A stretch of DNA of 64,000 nucleotides from Ralstonia mannitolilytica (GCF_905397375.1 NZ_CAJPVG010000001.1:310001-374000); one strand, 5' to 3'; positions 52,605 through 61,854 are shown, counted from the stretch's first letter. A program made the numbers and translations. Notes: generated from the sequence alone by a model not told the origin.

Positions 52605-53582
52605 TCAGTTGTGGCAGACCAGCCCATCCTGCAACTGGCTCACCTCGAAGGCAATGTCGCCGGCGCGCTGTGTGCGGGCGCGGGCCAGCGCACCGCCGGT
52701 CTTCCAGACGCGCACTGCACGGTCCACATAGTTGGCAGACACGGCATCGCGGGTGCGCAGGGCGATCTGCGCCGCAGTGTTGTCCGGGGCGATGTCGTCT
52801 TCCAGCGTGCGGTAGAAGCGCCATTCCGGCAATTGCACCAGCCGTGCCAGCGCTTGCGCATCGTCTGCCAACGCCTGGCACTCGCCCGAAAGGAATCCCC
52901 AGATGGCACGGACCGCCGACGGATACTGCCGGGGAATGGCGCCATCACGCGCAGCCAATCCGCTGGCATACGGACTGCCCTGTGCAACGCAGACCGTGCG
53001 TGCGCGCAGATCGGCGGCGAAGCGATACGGAGTGTTGCGCAGCACCACCAGCGCGCCCTGCCCGCCGGTATACGCCGTGGGCACAGGCTGCCACGCAGCA
53101 GGCGCCGGTTGGCTGCCGGCGACGACCAGGTCGATATGCGCGTCGTGAGGCACTAGGCCGTCTGCCGGCAGGTTGACCAGCCGCAATTGCAATTGCAGGT
53201 GCTGCGCCAGCGTGGCTGCGAATTCGGCATCAAAGTGATCGGGCTCCATCGGTGCGGTCACCCCGGGCGGCGCCGGCCGCGCATAGGCGCGCACTGCCAC
53301 GACCAACTCACCATTACGTTGCGCATCGCGCAGCACCGGGCCCAGCGGCAATGCGGCCCAGTCCGGCTCCGCTTGACGCTGTGCCAGCCAGGCCTGCATC
53401 GGCAAGGGCAAGCGCTCGGGCCAATGCGGAACGTGGGGCATCAGCGCCGGCGCACCGAACCAGGCCAGCGCGCCTGTCGCTGCAATGCCCAGCGCAACGA
53501 GCCAGGGCCTGCGCAGGCGCGATGCCTGCGCAATCGGCGCGGTCAGGATTGGCACGCGCCATGTGGGCGCACGCTCAGGCAT
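52605..53582 (-). CDS. membrane-anchored family-3 solute-binding-like protein
   Basis: 325 residues. One TM segment (about 26-47) anchors a periplasmic domain like family-3 binding proteins: NGELVVAVRAYARP, FDAEFAATLAQHLQLQLRLV, DLVVAGSQ and TVCVAQGSPYASGL. It overlaps the permease stop by eight bases and is the last gene of the NitT/TauT operon. A second binding protein of a different family in the same operon is unusual; it may be a sensor or accessory receptor. Assignment to family 3 is by motif style only. Confidence 0.6.
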   Translation of the reverse strand: MPERAPTWRVPILTAPIAQASRLRRPWLVALGIAATGALAWFGAPALMPHVPHWPERLPLPMQAWLAQRQAEPDWAALPLGPVLRDAQRNGELVVAVRAYARPAPPGVTAPMEPDHFDAEFAATLAQHLQLQLRLVNLPADGLVPHDAHIDLVVAGSQPAPAAWQPVPTAYTGGQGALVVLRNTPYRFAADLRARTVCVAQGSPYASGLAARDGAIPRQYPSAVRAIWGFLSGECQALADDAQALARLVQLPEWRFYRTLEDDIAPDNTAAQIALRTRDAVSANYVDRAVRVWKTGGALARARTQRAGDIAFEVSQLQDGLVCHN

Positions 53583-54363
53583 TGAGCGTCAGGCCCTTGC
53601 GCCAGCGGGTCAGGCGCCGCTCGATCGATGCCAGGATGGTGTTCAGCACCAGCCCCAGCACGGCCAGCAGAAGAATGCCCGCATACATCGTCGGGATCTG
53701 GAACACCTCCTGCGAATTCAGCGTCAGGAAGCCCAGCCCGGAATGCGCACCGATCATCTCCGCTGCCACCAACGCCGTCACGCAATACGTACCGGCCAGG
53801 CGGATGCCGGTGAAGATCGACGGCGTGGCCGCCGGCAACACCACCTTGCGGAACACGAACAGGTTCGACGCGCCCATGGAGCGCGCCGAGTGGATCAGCA
53901 ACTTGTCGACCTGCCGCACCCCGCCGATCGTGCTCAGCAGCACCGGCCAGAACGACGCCCAGAAGATGATGGCCACCTTGGACAGCTCGCCGATCCCCAG
54001 AAAGAGGATGAACACCGGAAACAGCGCAAATGCGGAGGTCTGCCGAAACAGCTGGAGGATGGGATCGACAATCGCCTCGAAGCGCGTGAACCAGCCCATC
54101 AGCAAGCCCAGCGTCACACCCAGCGCGATGGCCAGCAGCAGGCCCCACAAGGAACGCTGCAGACTCGCGGCCACGTGCTTGAGCAGCGCCCCGCTATGCG
54201 CGAGCTGCCAGATCGCCTCGGTCACTTGCGACGGCGGGCTCAGGTAGGCATCGCTCACGATGCCCAGGCGCGGCACCAGTTCCCATAGCAGCAAAAATCC
54301 TACGATGCCGGCCAATCCCCATGCGTGATCGCCAAGACGGACGGTCAACTTGCGCGTGCTCAT
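53575..54363 (-). CDS. NitT/TauT (sulfonate-type) ABC transporter permease
   Basis: 262 residues, about six TM segments, EAA loop ARSMGASNLFVFRKVVLPAA. The start overlaps the ATPase stop by four bases (ATGA). Confidence 0.9.
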   Translation of the reverse strand: MSTRKLTVRLGDHAWGLAGIVGFLLLWELVPRLGIVSDAYLSPPSQVTEAIWQLAHSGALLKHVAASLQRSLWGLLLAIALGVTLGLLMGWFTRFEAIVDPILQLFRQTSAFALFPVFILFLGIGELSKVAIIFWASFWPVLLSTIGGVRQVDKLLIHSARSMGASNLFVFRKVVLPAATPSIFTGIRLAGTYCVTALVAAEMIGAHSGLGFLTLNSQEVFQIPTMYAGILLLAVLGLVLNTILASIERRLTRWRKGLTLNA

Positions 54364-55274
54364 CGTGCGGGCCCCGCAACGGCAATCTGGCCGCGGACGT
54401 CGTGCCCTGCGGCGTGCAGCACGGCTTCACCTTCCGCACGCTCCCGCGGATCGGCAGTGGCGCCCAGCGGCCGGGGCGCGGCGCCCGGATTGGCAAACTG
54501 CACTTCGTCCTTGAGGATGTCCCACGCCTGCTGGCGCAGCGCGACGAACGCCTCTGAATTGCGCAATTCCGGCAGGCGCGGGCGCGGCAACGGCACCTCC
54601 AGGATCTGCTTGACGGTACCGGGCCGGCGCGTCATCACGGCGATGCGGTCCGACAAAAATATGGCCTCATCCAGGCTGTGCGTGATGAACACGATGGTCT
54701 TGCGGTACTGCTCCCAGATGCGTAGCAGTTCGCCCTGCAGGATCTCGCGCGTTTGCGCGTCGAGCGCGGCAAACGGTTCGTCCATCAGCAGCACATCAGG
54801 CTTGTAGGCCAGCGAGCGCGCAATCGCCACACGCTGCTTCATGCCGCCCGAAATCTCGTGCGGATAGCGGGCACCCGCGCCCGTCAGGCCCACCAGCTCC
54901 AGATGCTCCTGCGCGATGCGGCGGCGTTCCGCCTTGGGCACGCCACGAATCTCCAGACCGACTTCGATGTTCTCCAGCACCGTGCGCCACGGAAACAGCG
55001 CGTAGCCCTGGAACACCACGCCTTGCTGCGGGTTGATGCCCGTGAGGGGCTGGCCGTCGATACGGATGCTGCCGCCGGTGCGGTCGGTGAGCCCCGCCAG
55101 GATGCTGAGAAACGTCGACTTGCCGCACCCGGACGGCCCCAACACCGAAAGAAACTCGCCGTCGCGAATGTCCAGGTCGAAGTCTCGCAAAACGGCCACG
55201 TCTTCCCGTTGCCCTGCATCGTTGCGTACGCTGTAATCCATGCGCACACCGCGCGCCACGATCTTGCTGCTCAT
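54360..55274 (-). CDS. NitT/TauT (sulfonate-type) ABC transporter ATPase
   Basis: 304 residues: Walker A (GPSGCGKSTFLSI), signature ISGGMKQRVAIAR, Walker B (VLLMDEPFAALD), FITHSLDEA. It carries a C-terminal tail of about 40 residues rich in Ala/Arg beyond the usual end. Start MSSKIVARGV at 55274, 11 bp after the binding-protein stop; the longer open frame is shadow sequence of that gene. Confidence 0.9.
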   Translation of the reverse strand: MSSKIVARGVRMDYSVRNDAGQREDVAVLRDFDLDIRDGEFLSVLGPSGCGKSTFLSILAGLTDRTGGSIRIDGQPLTGINPQQGVVFQGYALFPWRTVLENIEVGLEIRGVPKAERRRIAQEHLELVGLTGAGARYPHEISGGMKQRVAIARSLAYKPDVLLMDEPFAALDAQTREILQGELLRIWEQYRKTIVFITHSLDEAIFLSDRIAVMTRRPGTVKQILEVPLPRPRLPELRNSEAFVALRQQAWDILKDEVQFANPGAAPRPLGATADPRERAEGEAVLHAAGHDVRGQIAVAGPAR

Positions 55275-55285
55275 CGTCGTGTCCT

Positions 55286-56335
55286 TCAGGCCTTGACGTA
55301 CGGGTTGAACTCGTTGGTGTAGATATCGCGCGCGGCCACCTTGCCCTTCGCAAGCTTTCCCTCGCGTTCGAGCACGTCGATGTAGTACTGAATGGGCGGC
55401 TCGGTGATCACCAGGTCCTCTACATACGCATAGCGATCGACAAACTGCAGATCGAGCTTGATGCGCTGCGAGACCAGCTTGCGTGCATCCTCCGGGTTGG
55501 CGTTGACCCAGTTGCCCGCCTTGGCCAGCGCCGTCACCACGTCGCGCACTGCTTCGGGCTGTTCCCGGATGAACTTGCCGTGCGCGCTGTACGGCGCCAT
55601 GCCGCCCAGGCCGCCGTCGAGGTCGTAGTCGCTCCACAGGCGCACGAGGTTTTGCGCATGATCGGCGCGGCCCGAGAATGGCGCATGGATGATCGCCAGA
55701 TCGGTGTTGCCTGTGGCCAGTGTCTGCTCGGCCTGGTCATCGGGAATCACAACGAAATTGATCTTGTTGACGTCCACACCCTTCTGCCGCAGGAACGTCT
55801 TGGTCACAAACTCGGCGCACGCGCCAAAACTGTTGAAACCGACCGTCTTGCCTTCCAGGTCTTTCGGCTGGCGAATCCCGGAATCCTTGCGCACGAAGTA
55901 CTTCATGTGGGGCGCTTCTTCCAGCGTCTTGCCGCCGGCGGCCACCACCTTGATATCGGCGCCGCTGGCATAGGCCGAGATGACCAGGGGCACCATGCGC
56001 GAGCCGAAGTCGATCTCGCCCGTACCGACCAGCGGAATGATCTGCGGCGCCGCCACCTTGCCGATGTAATTCGGCCGCGTGTTGGTGCCGTCGAAGTAGC
56101 CAAGCTGGTCGGCCAGGTAGATCAGGTCGAACGCCGGGTTGTCCGGATATTTGAAACTCACCTTGTCACCGGCTTTCTTGATGACGGCCGGGCCACTGCC
56201 CGCCTTGGCGTTCTGCTGACCATCGCTGCGCGAACATGCTGTCAGGCCCAGGCCGGTGCTGCCCAATGCGGCCAGCGTTGCAAGGTGTTTCAACGCCCGG
56301 CGGCGCGACGTGAGAGAGAAGGCATTGGATGACAT
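55286..56335 (-). CDS. NitT/TauT-family substrate-binding lipoprotein
   Basis: 349 residues. The N-terminus TSRRRALKHLATLAAL looks like a twin-arginine signal and LGLTAC is a lipobox, so it is probably a Tat-exported lipoprotein. The body has SRMVPLVISAYASGADIKVV and KTVGFNSFGACAEFVTKTFL. Start MSSNAFSLTS at 56335. First gene of an operon with ATPase, permease and a second binding-like protein; it faces a GntR gene across 228 bp. Confidence 0.88.
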   Translation of the reverse strand: MSSNAFSLTSRRRALKHLATLAALGSTGLGLTACSRSDGQQNAKAGSGPAVIKKAGDKVSFKYPDNPAFDLIYLADQLGYFDGTNTRPNYIGKVAAPQIIPLVGTGEIDFGSRMVPLVISAYASGADIKVVAAGGKTLEEAPHMKYFVRKDSGIRQPKDLEGKTVGFNSFGACAEFVTKTFLRQKGVDVNKINFVVIPDDQAEQTLATGNTDLAIIHAPFSGRADHAQNLVRLWSDYDLDGGLGGMAPYSAHGKFIREQPEAVRDVVTALAKAGNWVNANPEDARKLVSQRIKLDLQFVDRYAYVEDLVITEPPIQYYIDVLEREGKLAKGKVAARDIYTNEFNPYVKA

Positions 56336-56528
56336 CAGGCGTTCCGCAAAGGTGGAGTGTCTGCAAGCGCCCACAGCATGGGCGCAGCCTAGTATTGGAT
56401 AGGCCATCCCGCACGACAACGAAGCTTTTCGCGCATCCATATCGGTTGCGCGCTGCGCCCGACATCCCGGCCCGGGCCACGGGTTTTCCTCTAATGCCGG
56501 CGGCCCTCAAGCTCCCTACAATGACGAG

Positions 56529-56540
56529 TCATATAGATGA
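56529..56540. promoter_or_regulatory. inverted repeat TCAT-ATAG-ATGA, possible GntR site
   Basis: Lies 24 bp before the GntR start, the position for autoregulation. It is short, so chance occurrence is possible. Nothing else stands out in the 228-bp divergent gap apart from a CAACGAAGC element at 56417. Confidence 0.3.
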
Positions 56541-56563
56541 ATAGTTGACCACTTTCGATACCC

Positions 56564-57286
56564 ATGCCCGCCGATCTCCGCCTGCCCCGCTATCAGCAAT
56601 TGCGCGACGATCTGGCCGCGCAGATCGCCCAGCAGCACTGGCGCCCGGGCGACGCCATCCCCACCGAGGCCGAGCTGGCCAAGACGTACAACGTGGCGGT
56701 CGGCACGGTCCGCAAAGCCGTCGATGTGTTGGTGGCGGAGGGCCTGCTCGAACGCTTCCAGGGCCGGGGCACCTTCGTGCGGCGCGCCAGCTTTGCCAGC
56801 TCCTTGTTCCGGTTCTTCCGCTTCCAGAGTGAAAGCGGCGAACGGCGCATTCCTGAGAGCCGCATCCTCAAGCGCGATGTGCTGGATGCGCCGTCTGCCC
56901 CCGCTGCGGGCCTGCAGATTGAGACGGGCGCCCCCGTCATTCGCCTGACCCGACTGCGTCTGCTGGATGGCGCGCCCATGCTGGCCGAAGAAATCTGGCT
57001 GCCGTACGACCGCTTTGCGCCGCTCGCCACGTTGGAACTCGAGGCGTTTGGCGACCTGCTGTATCCGCTGTACGAATCGCACTGCGGGCAGATCATTGCC
57101 AGCGCTGAGGAAACGCTCACCGCCGAAGCCGTCAACGCAACGTATGCGCGGCTGTTGCGCATCCAGGCCGGCGATCCGGTGATGGTCATCGAACGCGTTG
57201 CGCGCGGCTACGACCGGGTACCGCTCGAATGGCGGCGCTCGCGCGGCGCGGCGGCGCACTTCCGCTACCACGTCGATATCCGGTAG
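56564..57286 (+). CDS. GntR-family (HutC/UTRA) transcriptional regulator
   Basis: 240 residues: N-terminal winged HTH (PRYQQLRDDLAAQI, GDAIPTEAELAKTYNVAVGT, FQGRGTFVRR) and C-terminal UTRA effector domain (VIRLTRLRLLDGAPMLAEEI). Sits between two divergent NitT/TauT importers and probably controls one or both. Confidence 0.92.
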   Translation: MPADLRLPRYQQLRDDLAAQIAQQHWRPGDAIPTEAELAKTYNVAVGTVRKAVDVLVAEGLLERFQGRGTFVRRASFASSLFRFFRFQSESGERRIPESRILKRDVLDAPSAPAAGLQIETGAPVIRLTRLRLLDGAPMLAEEIWLPYDRFAPLATLELEAFGDLLYPLYESHCGQIIASAEETLTAEAVNATYARLLRIQAGDPVMVIERVARGYDRVPLEWRRSRGAAAHFRYHVDIR

Positions 57287-57337
57287 CGCCGCATACGCCG
57301 CAACCCAATCCGACAAAAACACACACAGGAGACAACC

Positions 57338-58132
57338 ATGCAGGCCAACTCACCGACCGCGCCGCCGCTGCTGGACGTGCGCGGCGTCACGCTGCAGTAC
57401 AAGACACGCCAGCATCTGGTGACGGCCACCTACCGCGTCGACTTCCAGGTCTATCCCGGCGAGCGCTACATCCTGCTCGGGCCGTCGGGCTGCGGTAAAT
57501 CGACATTGCTCAAGGCCATCGGTGGCTACCTCACGCCCACCGAGGGCGAGATCCGCCTGAAGGGGCAACCCGTGACCAAGCCCGGGCCGGATCGCATGAT
57601 GGTGTTCCAGGAGTTCGACCAGCTCCTGCCGTGGAAAACGGTGAAAGAGAACGTGCTGTTCCCGCTGCTCTCCACCGGCAAGCTGGGTGCGCGTGAAGCC
57701 GAAGAGCGCGCGCTGCACTACATCAACAAGGTCAACCTCACCAAGTTTGCCGACCATCACCCGCACATGCTGTCAGGCGGGATGAAGCAACGCGTGGCCA
57801 TTGCGCGCGGCATGGCGATGGAGCCCGACGTGCTGCTGATGGACGAGCCGTTCGCCGCGCTCGACGCGCTCACGCGCCGCAAGATGCAGGACGAGCTGCT
57901 GCAGCTGTGGGACGAAACGCGCTTCACCGTGCTGTTCGTCACGCACTCGATTCCGGAGGCGATCCGCTGCGGCAGCCGCATCCTGATCCTGTCGCCGCAT
58001 CCGGGCCAGGTCCGCGCAGAGCTGCCGAGCCTCGCGCGCGGCGATGATGACCCGGAGCGCTTCAAAGCGCTCGAAGCCGAGATCCACGACATGCTGTTCG
58101 CCCGCGCAGTGGAGGAAACCCATGCAGACTGA
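57338..58132 (+). CDS. NitT/TauT-family ABC transporter ATPase (second sulfonate-type system)
   Basis: 264 residues: Walker A (GPSGCGKSTLLKA), MVFQEFDQLLPWKTV, signature LSGGMKQRVAIAR, Walker B (VLLMDEPFAALD), FVTHSIPEA. Starts after CACAGGAGACAACC. 51 bp downstream of the GntR gene and probably co-transcribed with it. Confidence 0.92.
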   Translation: MQANSPTAPPLLDVRGVTLQYKTRQHLVTATYRVDFQVYPGERYILLGPSGCGKSTLLKAIGGYLTPTEGEIRLKGQPVTKPGPDRMMVFQEFDQLLPWKTVKENVLFPLLSTGKLGAREAEERALHYINKVNLTKFADHHPHMLSGGMKQRVAIARGMAMEPDVLLMDEPFAALDALTRRKMQDELLQLWDETRFTVLFVTHSIPEAIRCGSRILILSPHPGQVRAELPSLARGDDDPERFKALEAEIHDMLFARAVEETHAD

Positions 58133-59018
58133 AACGCTTTCCATGCCAGCCACCACCGACATCAGCAACCGCGCGCCCGTCTACAGCACGCCCGTGGCGT
58201 TCGAGCGCATCGGCGTGGTGGAAAAACCGCTCTCCATTACCGAGCGTTTGTACGAACAGGCATGGCTGCGCAAGCTCGTCATCCTCGTCGTGCTCGCACT
58301 CGTGTGGGAAGGCGGTGCGCGCTGGCTCGACAACCCGCTTCTGCTGCCGACCTTCTCTGACACCGTGCAGGCTTTGTGGGCTGGGTTAGCGAGCGGCACG
58401 CTGTTCGCGCGCATCGGCACGTCGATGCAAACGCTGCTGGCAGGCTACGCGCTCGGCTTGGCGTTGTCCTGCGCGCTGGTCGTGCTCGGCATCAGCAACC
58501 GGCTCGGGCAGGACTTCCTGGAAACGCTCACCGCCATGTTCAACCCGCTGCCCGCCATTGCGCTGCTGCCTATCGCACTCGTGTGGTTCGGCCTCGGCAA
58601 CGGCAGCCTGATCTTCGTAATCGTGCATTCGGTGGTGTGGGCGGTGTCGCTCAACACGCATGCCGGTTTCCTGTCGGTATCCAACACGCTGCGCATGGTG
58701 GGCCGCAACTACGGGCTCTCCGGCATGGGATACCTGACCAAGATCCTGATCCCGGCCGCGTTCCCCTCCATCCTCACCGGCCTGAAGATCGGCTGGGCCT
58801 TCGCATGGCGCACGTTGATCGCCTCCGAACTGGTGTTTGGCGTCAGCTCCGGCCAGGGCGGCCTGGGCTGGTACATCTACGAAAACAAGAACCAGCTGCA
58901 GATTCCGGAAGTATTCGCCGGCCTGCTGACGGTGATCATCATCGGCCTGCTGGTAGAGAACCTAGTATTCCGCACGCTCGAAGCCCGCACCGTCAAACGC
59001 TGGGGCATGCAGAACTAA
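58122..59018 (+). CDS. NitT/TauT-family ABC transporter permease
   Basis: 298 residues, with a 50-residue N-terminal extension before six TM segments; EAA-type loop TLRMVGRNYGLSGMGYLTKI. ATG at 58122 follows GTGGAGGAAACCC and overlaps the ATPase stop. Confidence 0.9.
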   Translation: MQTETLSMPATTDISNRAPVYSTPVAFERIGVVEKPLSITERLYEQAWLRKLVILVVLALVWEGGARWLDNPLLLPTFSDTVQALWAGLASGTLFARIGTSMQTLLAGYALGLALSCALVVLGISNRLGQDFLETLTAMFNPLPAIALLPIALVWFGLGNGSLIFVIVHSVVWAVSLNTHAGFLSVSNTLRMVGRNYGLSGMGYLTKILIPAAFPSILTGLKIGWAFAWRTLIASELVFGVSSGQGGLGWYIYENKNQLQIPEVFAGLLTVIIIGLLVENLVFRTLEARTVKRWGMQN

Positions 59019-59098
59019 GAGCGCGCGCGGCTACCGAAACCATCCAGGCGCATACGGTCGCCCCCAGACGGTTCGGCCTTACCCTGCCCTATGCGGCG

Positions 59099-59280
59099 CC
59101 TTGAATTTTTGTGAGCGGGCGGAAAAAGAAGGAGGCCTGTTTGAGCGAAGCGAGTTTGCCTCCTTCTCCGCACGGTCACAGAAATTCAAGGAGTCTTTCG
59201 CCGCATCGGGCGCGCCTTTCTTTGCTTACTTTCTTTGGCAAGACAAAGAAAGTGAGTCGCCCCCGGCAGGGGGTGAAACA
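59099..59280. repeat. dispersed palindromic element between permease and binding-protein genes
   Basis: The 314-bp gap 59019-59332 holds no gene but a compound palindrome. Outer arms 59099-59114 and 59176-59191 pair over 16 bp with one mismatch. Inner arms GAAGGAGGC/GCCTCCTTC follow. A tail has TTTCTTTG-GCAAGA-CAAAGAAA (59230-59253). The translated string GLFERSEFASF is, from memory, recurrent in spurious ORFs of Burkholderiaceae and Xanthomonadaceae genomes, so I read this as a family of mobile or REP-like repeats. Confidence 0.6.
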
Positions 59281-59332
59281 AGGGACACACCACCAACAAA
59301 CAACCATATCGACAACAACAAGGAGACAACAC

Positions 59333-60361
59333 ATGCAGCACCCCCGCCGCACCATCCTCCGCCTGTCAATCGCCGCCACGCTGGCCACATCGCTCCTGGC
59401 CGGCGCCATCACCACCGCCCACGCAGAAGCCACCGAAGTCCGCATCTCCCACGGCTACGGCATCCTCTACCTGCCCATCATGGTCATGGCCAGCGAGCAC
59501 CTGCTGGAGAAGCAAGCCAAGGCCGCCGGCCTGGGCGACGTGAAGGTCAGCTACCGCGTGCTCGACGGCGGCAACGTCATCAACGACGCCATGCTCTCCG
59601 GCGCGCTCGACATCGCCTCGCTGGGCGTACCCGGCTTCCTCACGCTGTGGGACAAAACCCGCGGCAGCGCGATGGAAGTGCGCGGCCTGTCATCGCTCAG
59701 CTCGTCGTCGATGTACCTGATGACGCGCAACCCCAACGTCAAAACGCTGGCGGATTTCTCCGACAAGGACCGCATCGCCGTGCCCGGCATCAAGACCTCG
59801 CTGCCCGCCGTGGTGCTGCAAATGGCCGCCGCCAAGACCTTCGGCGACAAGCAGTTCAACAAGCTCGACCCGATCACCGTGCCGCTGCCGCACCCCGACG
59901 CCACGGCCGTGATGCTGGCCGGCGGCAGCCAGATCAACAGCCACATGGCCTCGCCGCCGTTCTCGTACACCGAGGCCGCTGCCCCGGGCCTGCACCGCGT
60001 GTTCAACACGGTCGACGTGCTCGGCAACATCACGCTGGACATGACCTACACGAGCAAGAAGTTCTACGAGGCCAACCCGAAACTGTCGGCGGCGTTCGTG
60101 GCGGCGCTGGATGAAGCCAACGCATTCATCGCCAAGGACAAGACCAAGGCGGCGCAGATCTACATCGCCCAGTCGAAGGTGAAGAGTTCGCCGGAAGAGG
60201 TGAAGAAGATTCTCGATGATCCGGATTCGCGCTTCACGACGACGCCGGTGGGTGTCGCACACTATGCTGAGTTCATGCAGCGCGTGGGCACGCTCAAGAA
60301 CAAGCCGGCGTCGTGGAAGGATCTGTTCTTCCCAACGGTGCAGAGCCGGCAGGGTTCGTAA
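59333..60361 (+). CDS. NitT/TauT-family ABC transporter substrate-binding protein
   Basis: 342 residues with signal peptide (TLATSLLAGAITTAHAEA). Body motifs HGYGILYLPIMVMASEHLLE and VLDGGNVINDAMLSGALDIA fit SsuA/TauA-like proteins. ATG at 59333 after AAGGAGACAACAC; the open frame upstream runs through the palindromic repeat and is not coding. Separated from its permease by that repeat. Confidence 0.9.
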   Translation: MQHPRRTILRLSIAATLATSLLAGAITTAHAEATEVRISHGYGILYLPIMVMASEHLLEKQAKAAGLGDVKVSYRVLDGGNVINDAMLSGALDIASLGVPGFLTLWDKTRGSAMEVRGLSSLSSSSMYLMTRNPNVKTLADFSDKDRIAVPGIKTSLPAVVLQMAAAKTFGDKQFNKLDPITVPLPHPDATAVMLAGGSQINSHMASPPFSYTEAAAPGLHRVFNTVDVLGNITLDMTYTSKKFYEANPKLSAAFVAALDEANAFIAKDKTKAAQIYIAQSKVKSSPEEVKKILDDPDSRFTTTPVGVAHYAEFMQRVGTLKNKPASWKDLFFPTVQSRQGS

Positions 60362-60396
60362 GCAGGCCGCGCGCAGCATCCACACGGAGACATTCC

Positions 60397-60795
60397 ATGG
60401 CACTACGCATCGTCCGGCTCGGCGAGCCGCGTCACCCCGATGAAGGCTTGCGCATCGGCACCGTACGGCGCCCGCCGCGCGGCGTGCCCAAGGAAGCATT
60501 CGCCAGCCGCGATTTCTATGACGTGTGGATGCCGCTGCTTTCGCCCACGCCCGAACTGGTCAAGCAAGCCCAGGCCGCGCAATCCCAGCACGATGAAAAA
60601 GCCTGGCAAACCTTCGTGCGCCACTTCCGCACCGAAATGCGCGACGGCGATGCCGCCCGCCTGCTCGACATGCTGGCCGCGCTATCGCATCAGACCAACC
60701 TGTCGGTGGGCTGCTATTGCGAGGACGAAGCCCATTGCCACCGTTCCGTGCTGCGCGTGCTGCTGCAGGAGCGCGGCGCCAGAGTGGTCGGCTGA
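60397..60795 (+). CDS. DUF488 family protein
   Basis: 132-residue soluble protein of the DUF488 (YeaO-like) family, with SRDFYDVWMPLLSPTPELVK and the C-terminal CYCEDEAHCHRSVL, where the cysteine/histidine cluster could bind a metal. Function unknown. Lies 35 bp after the binding-protein gene, possibly in its transcript. Start MALRIVRLGEP after ACGGAGACATTCC. Confidence 0.85.
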   Translation: MALRIVRLGEPRHPDEGLRIGTVRRPPRGVPKEAFASRDFYDVWMPLLSPTPELVKQAQAAQSQHDEKAWQTFVRHFRTEMRDGDAARLLDMLAALSHQTNLSVGCYCEDEAHCHRSVLRVLLQERGARVVG

Positions 60796-60924
60796 GCCGG
60801 GCGCCTCAGCGCTGTCCTACCCCGCTCGGGTGACGACACTGCCCCCCGGCGAACCTATAACGAACGTACGCGCGACGCCCGTTTCGGCATCGCGCGGCCA
60901 TCGTTTAGTTTCAGGAGTACCGCC

Positions 60925-61143
60925 ATGGGCCGCCGCTACATCGACTGCCGGGCCTTCCCCAGCGAGACCAACTGCTCGGTCGCCATCCGCGCCGACAGCG
61001 ACGCCGAGCTGCTCGAAGCCGCCGTGCAACACGCCGTTTCCGTGCACAAGCATGCCGACACGCCCGAGCTGCGGGCGCAGCTTCAAACGCTGTTCAAGGA
61101 CGGCACACCCAGCGCCGAAGCGCCCCAGGTGGCAGCAGCCTGA
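60925..61143 (+). CDS. DUF1059 family small protein
   Basis: 72 residues matching the DUF1059 pattern: RRYIDCRAFPSETNCSVAI, ELLEAAVQHAVSVHKH. Function unknown. Preceded by CAGGAGTACCGCC. Convergent with the LuxR-type gene; a GCCGC-GTCA-GCGGC hairpin (61151-61164) covers the junction. Confidence 0.85.
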   Translation: MGRRYIDCRAFPSETNCSVAIRADSDAELLEAAVQHAVSVHKHADTPELRAQLQTLFKDGTPSAEAPQVAAA

Positions 61144-61156
61144 CCGCGCAGCCGCG

Positions 61157-61798
61157 TCAGCGGCGGGCGGATGCCGCGAGCATCAATCGCACCACATCGC
61201 ATTGACTGTGCGTGTTCGTCTTGCGATAGACGTGCTTGAGGTGCGTGCGCACCGTGTCGAGCGAGATCCCGAGCTTGCGGGCAATGCTTGCCGGATCGGC
61301 GCCGTGTGCCAGCAGGTCGGCCACATCCGCCTCCCGGCGGGTGAGGTGGAAGAGACCTGTCAGCCAGGCGTTGGCCGGCTGCACCGGCGCCACGCCTGCG
61401 CGGGCGGCCGCGCGCTGCCAGCACAGCGGCAGCGCCTGTGCCACATGCGGCAGCAGAGCGAGCGGCCCCGCCCGGTACCCCGCACGCGCTCGCTGCCCCC
61501 GCGGCCGATCCTCGAACCACACCATGCCGCGCACTTCGGCGTCGGCAATCGGCCAGCCGGTCACGCCGTCGCCGTGCCTGGCGTGCAGCAGCAGCCTGGC
61601 CATGCAGACACCCTGCGACGCCGCCCAATGCCACCGCCCATCAACGCGCCAGCGCACCATGGCTGCGGCATGACGTGCACCGCACGCATCGCGCACTACG
61701 TCCATCATACCCACGGCATCGCCCGCGCACGCCGCCACGTAGCATTGGCGCAGCACGATTGCCGAGGCATGAGACGGCATGGCAACAAAGCGCGGCAT
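61157..61798 (-). CDS. LuxR-type HTH transcriptional regulator
   Basis: 213 residues. The C-terminus is a clear LuxR HTH (LTRREADVADLLAHGADPAS, SLDTVRTHLKHVYRKTN). The N-terminal 140 residues are Ala/Arg-rich and do not match an autoinducer-binding or receiver domain that I can identify. ATG at 61798 or at residue 7. Transcribed from a TATAAT promoter 57 bp upstream. Confidence 0.85.
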   Translation of the reverse strand: MPRFVAMPSHASAIVLRQCYVAACAGDAVGMMDVVRDACGARHAAAMVRWRVDGRWHWAASQGVCMARLLLHARHGDGVTGWPIADAEVRGMVWFEDRPRGQRARAGYRAGPLALLPHVAQALPLCWQRAAARAGVAPVQPANAWLTGLFHLTRREADVADLLAHGADPASIARKLGISLDTVRTHLKHVYRKTNTHSQCDVVRLMLAASARR

Positions 61799-61854
61799 GG
61801 ATGCAATACGGGCGCAGCGGCCTGGCCGGTGCGCCCGTCGAAAAAAGGAACTTC

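Noticed and set aside
59101..59332. Open frames running through the palindromic repeat into the binding-protein gene
   Set aside because: Protein signal begins only at the ATG at 59333, which has a strong ribosome site and signal peptide; the preceding part is repeat DNA.
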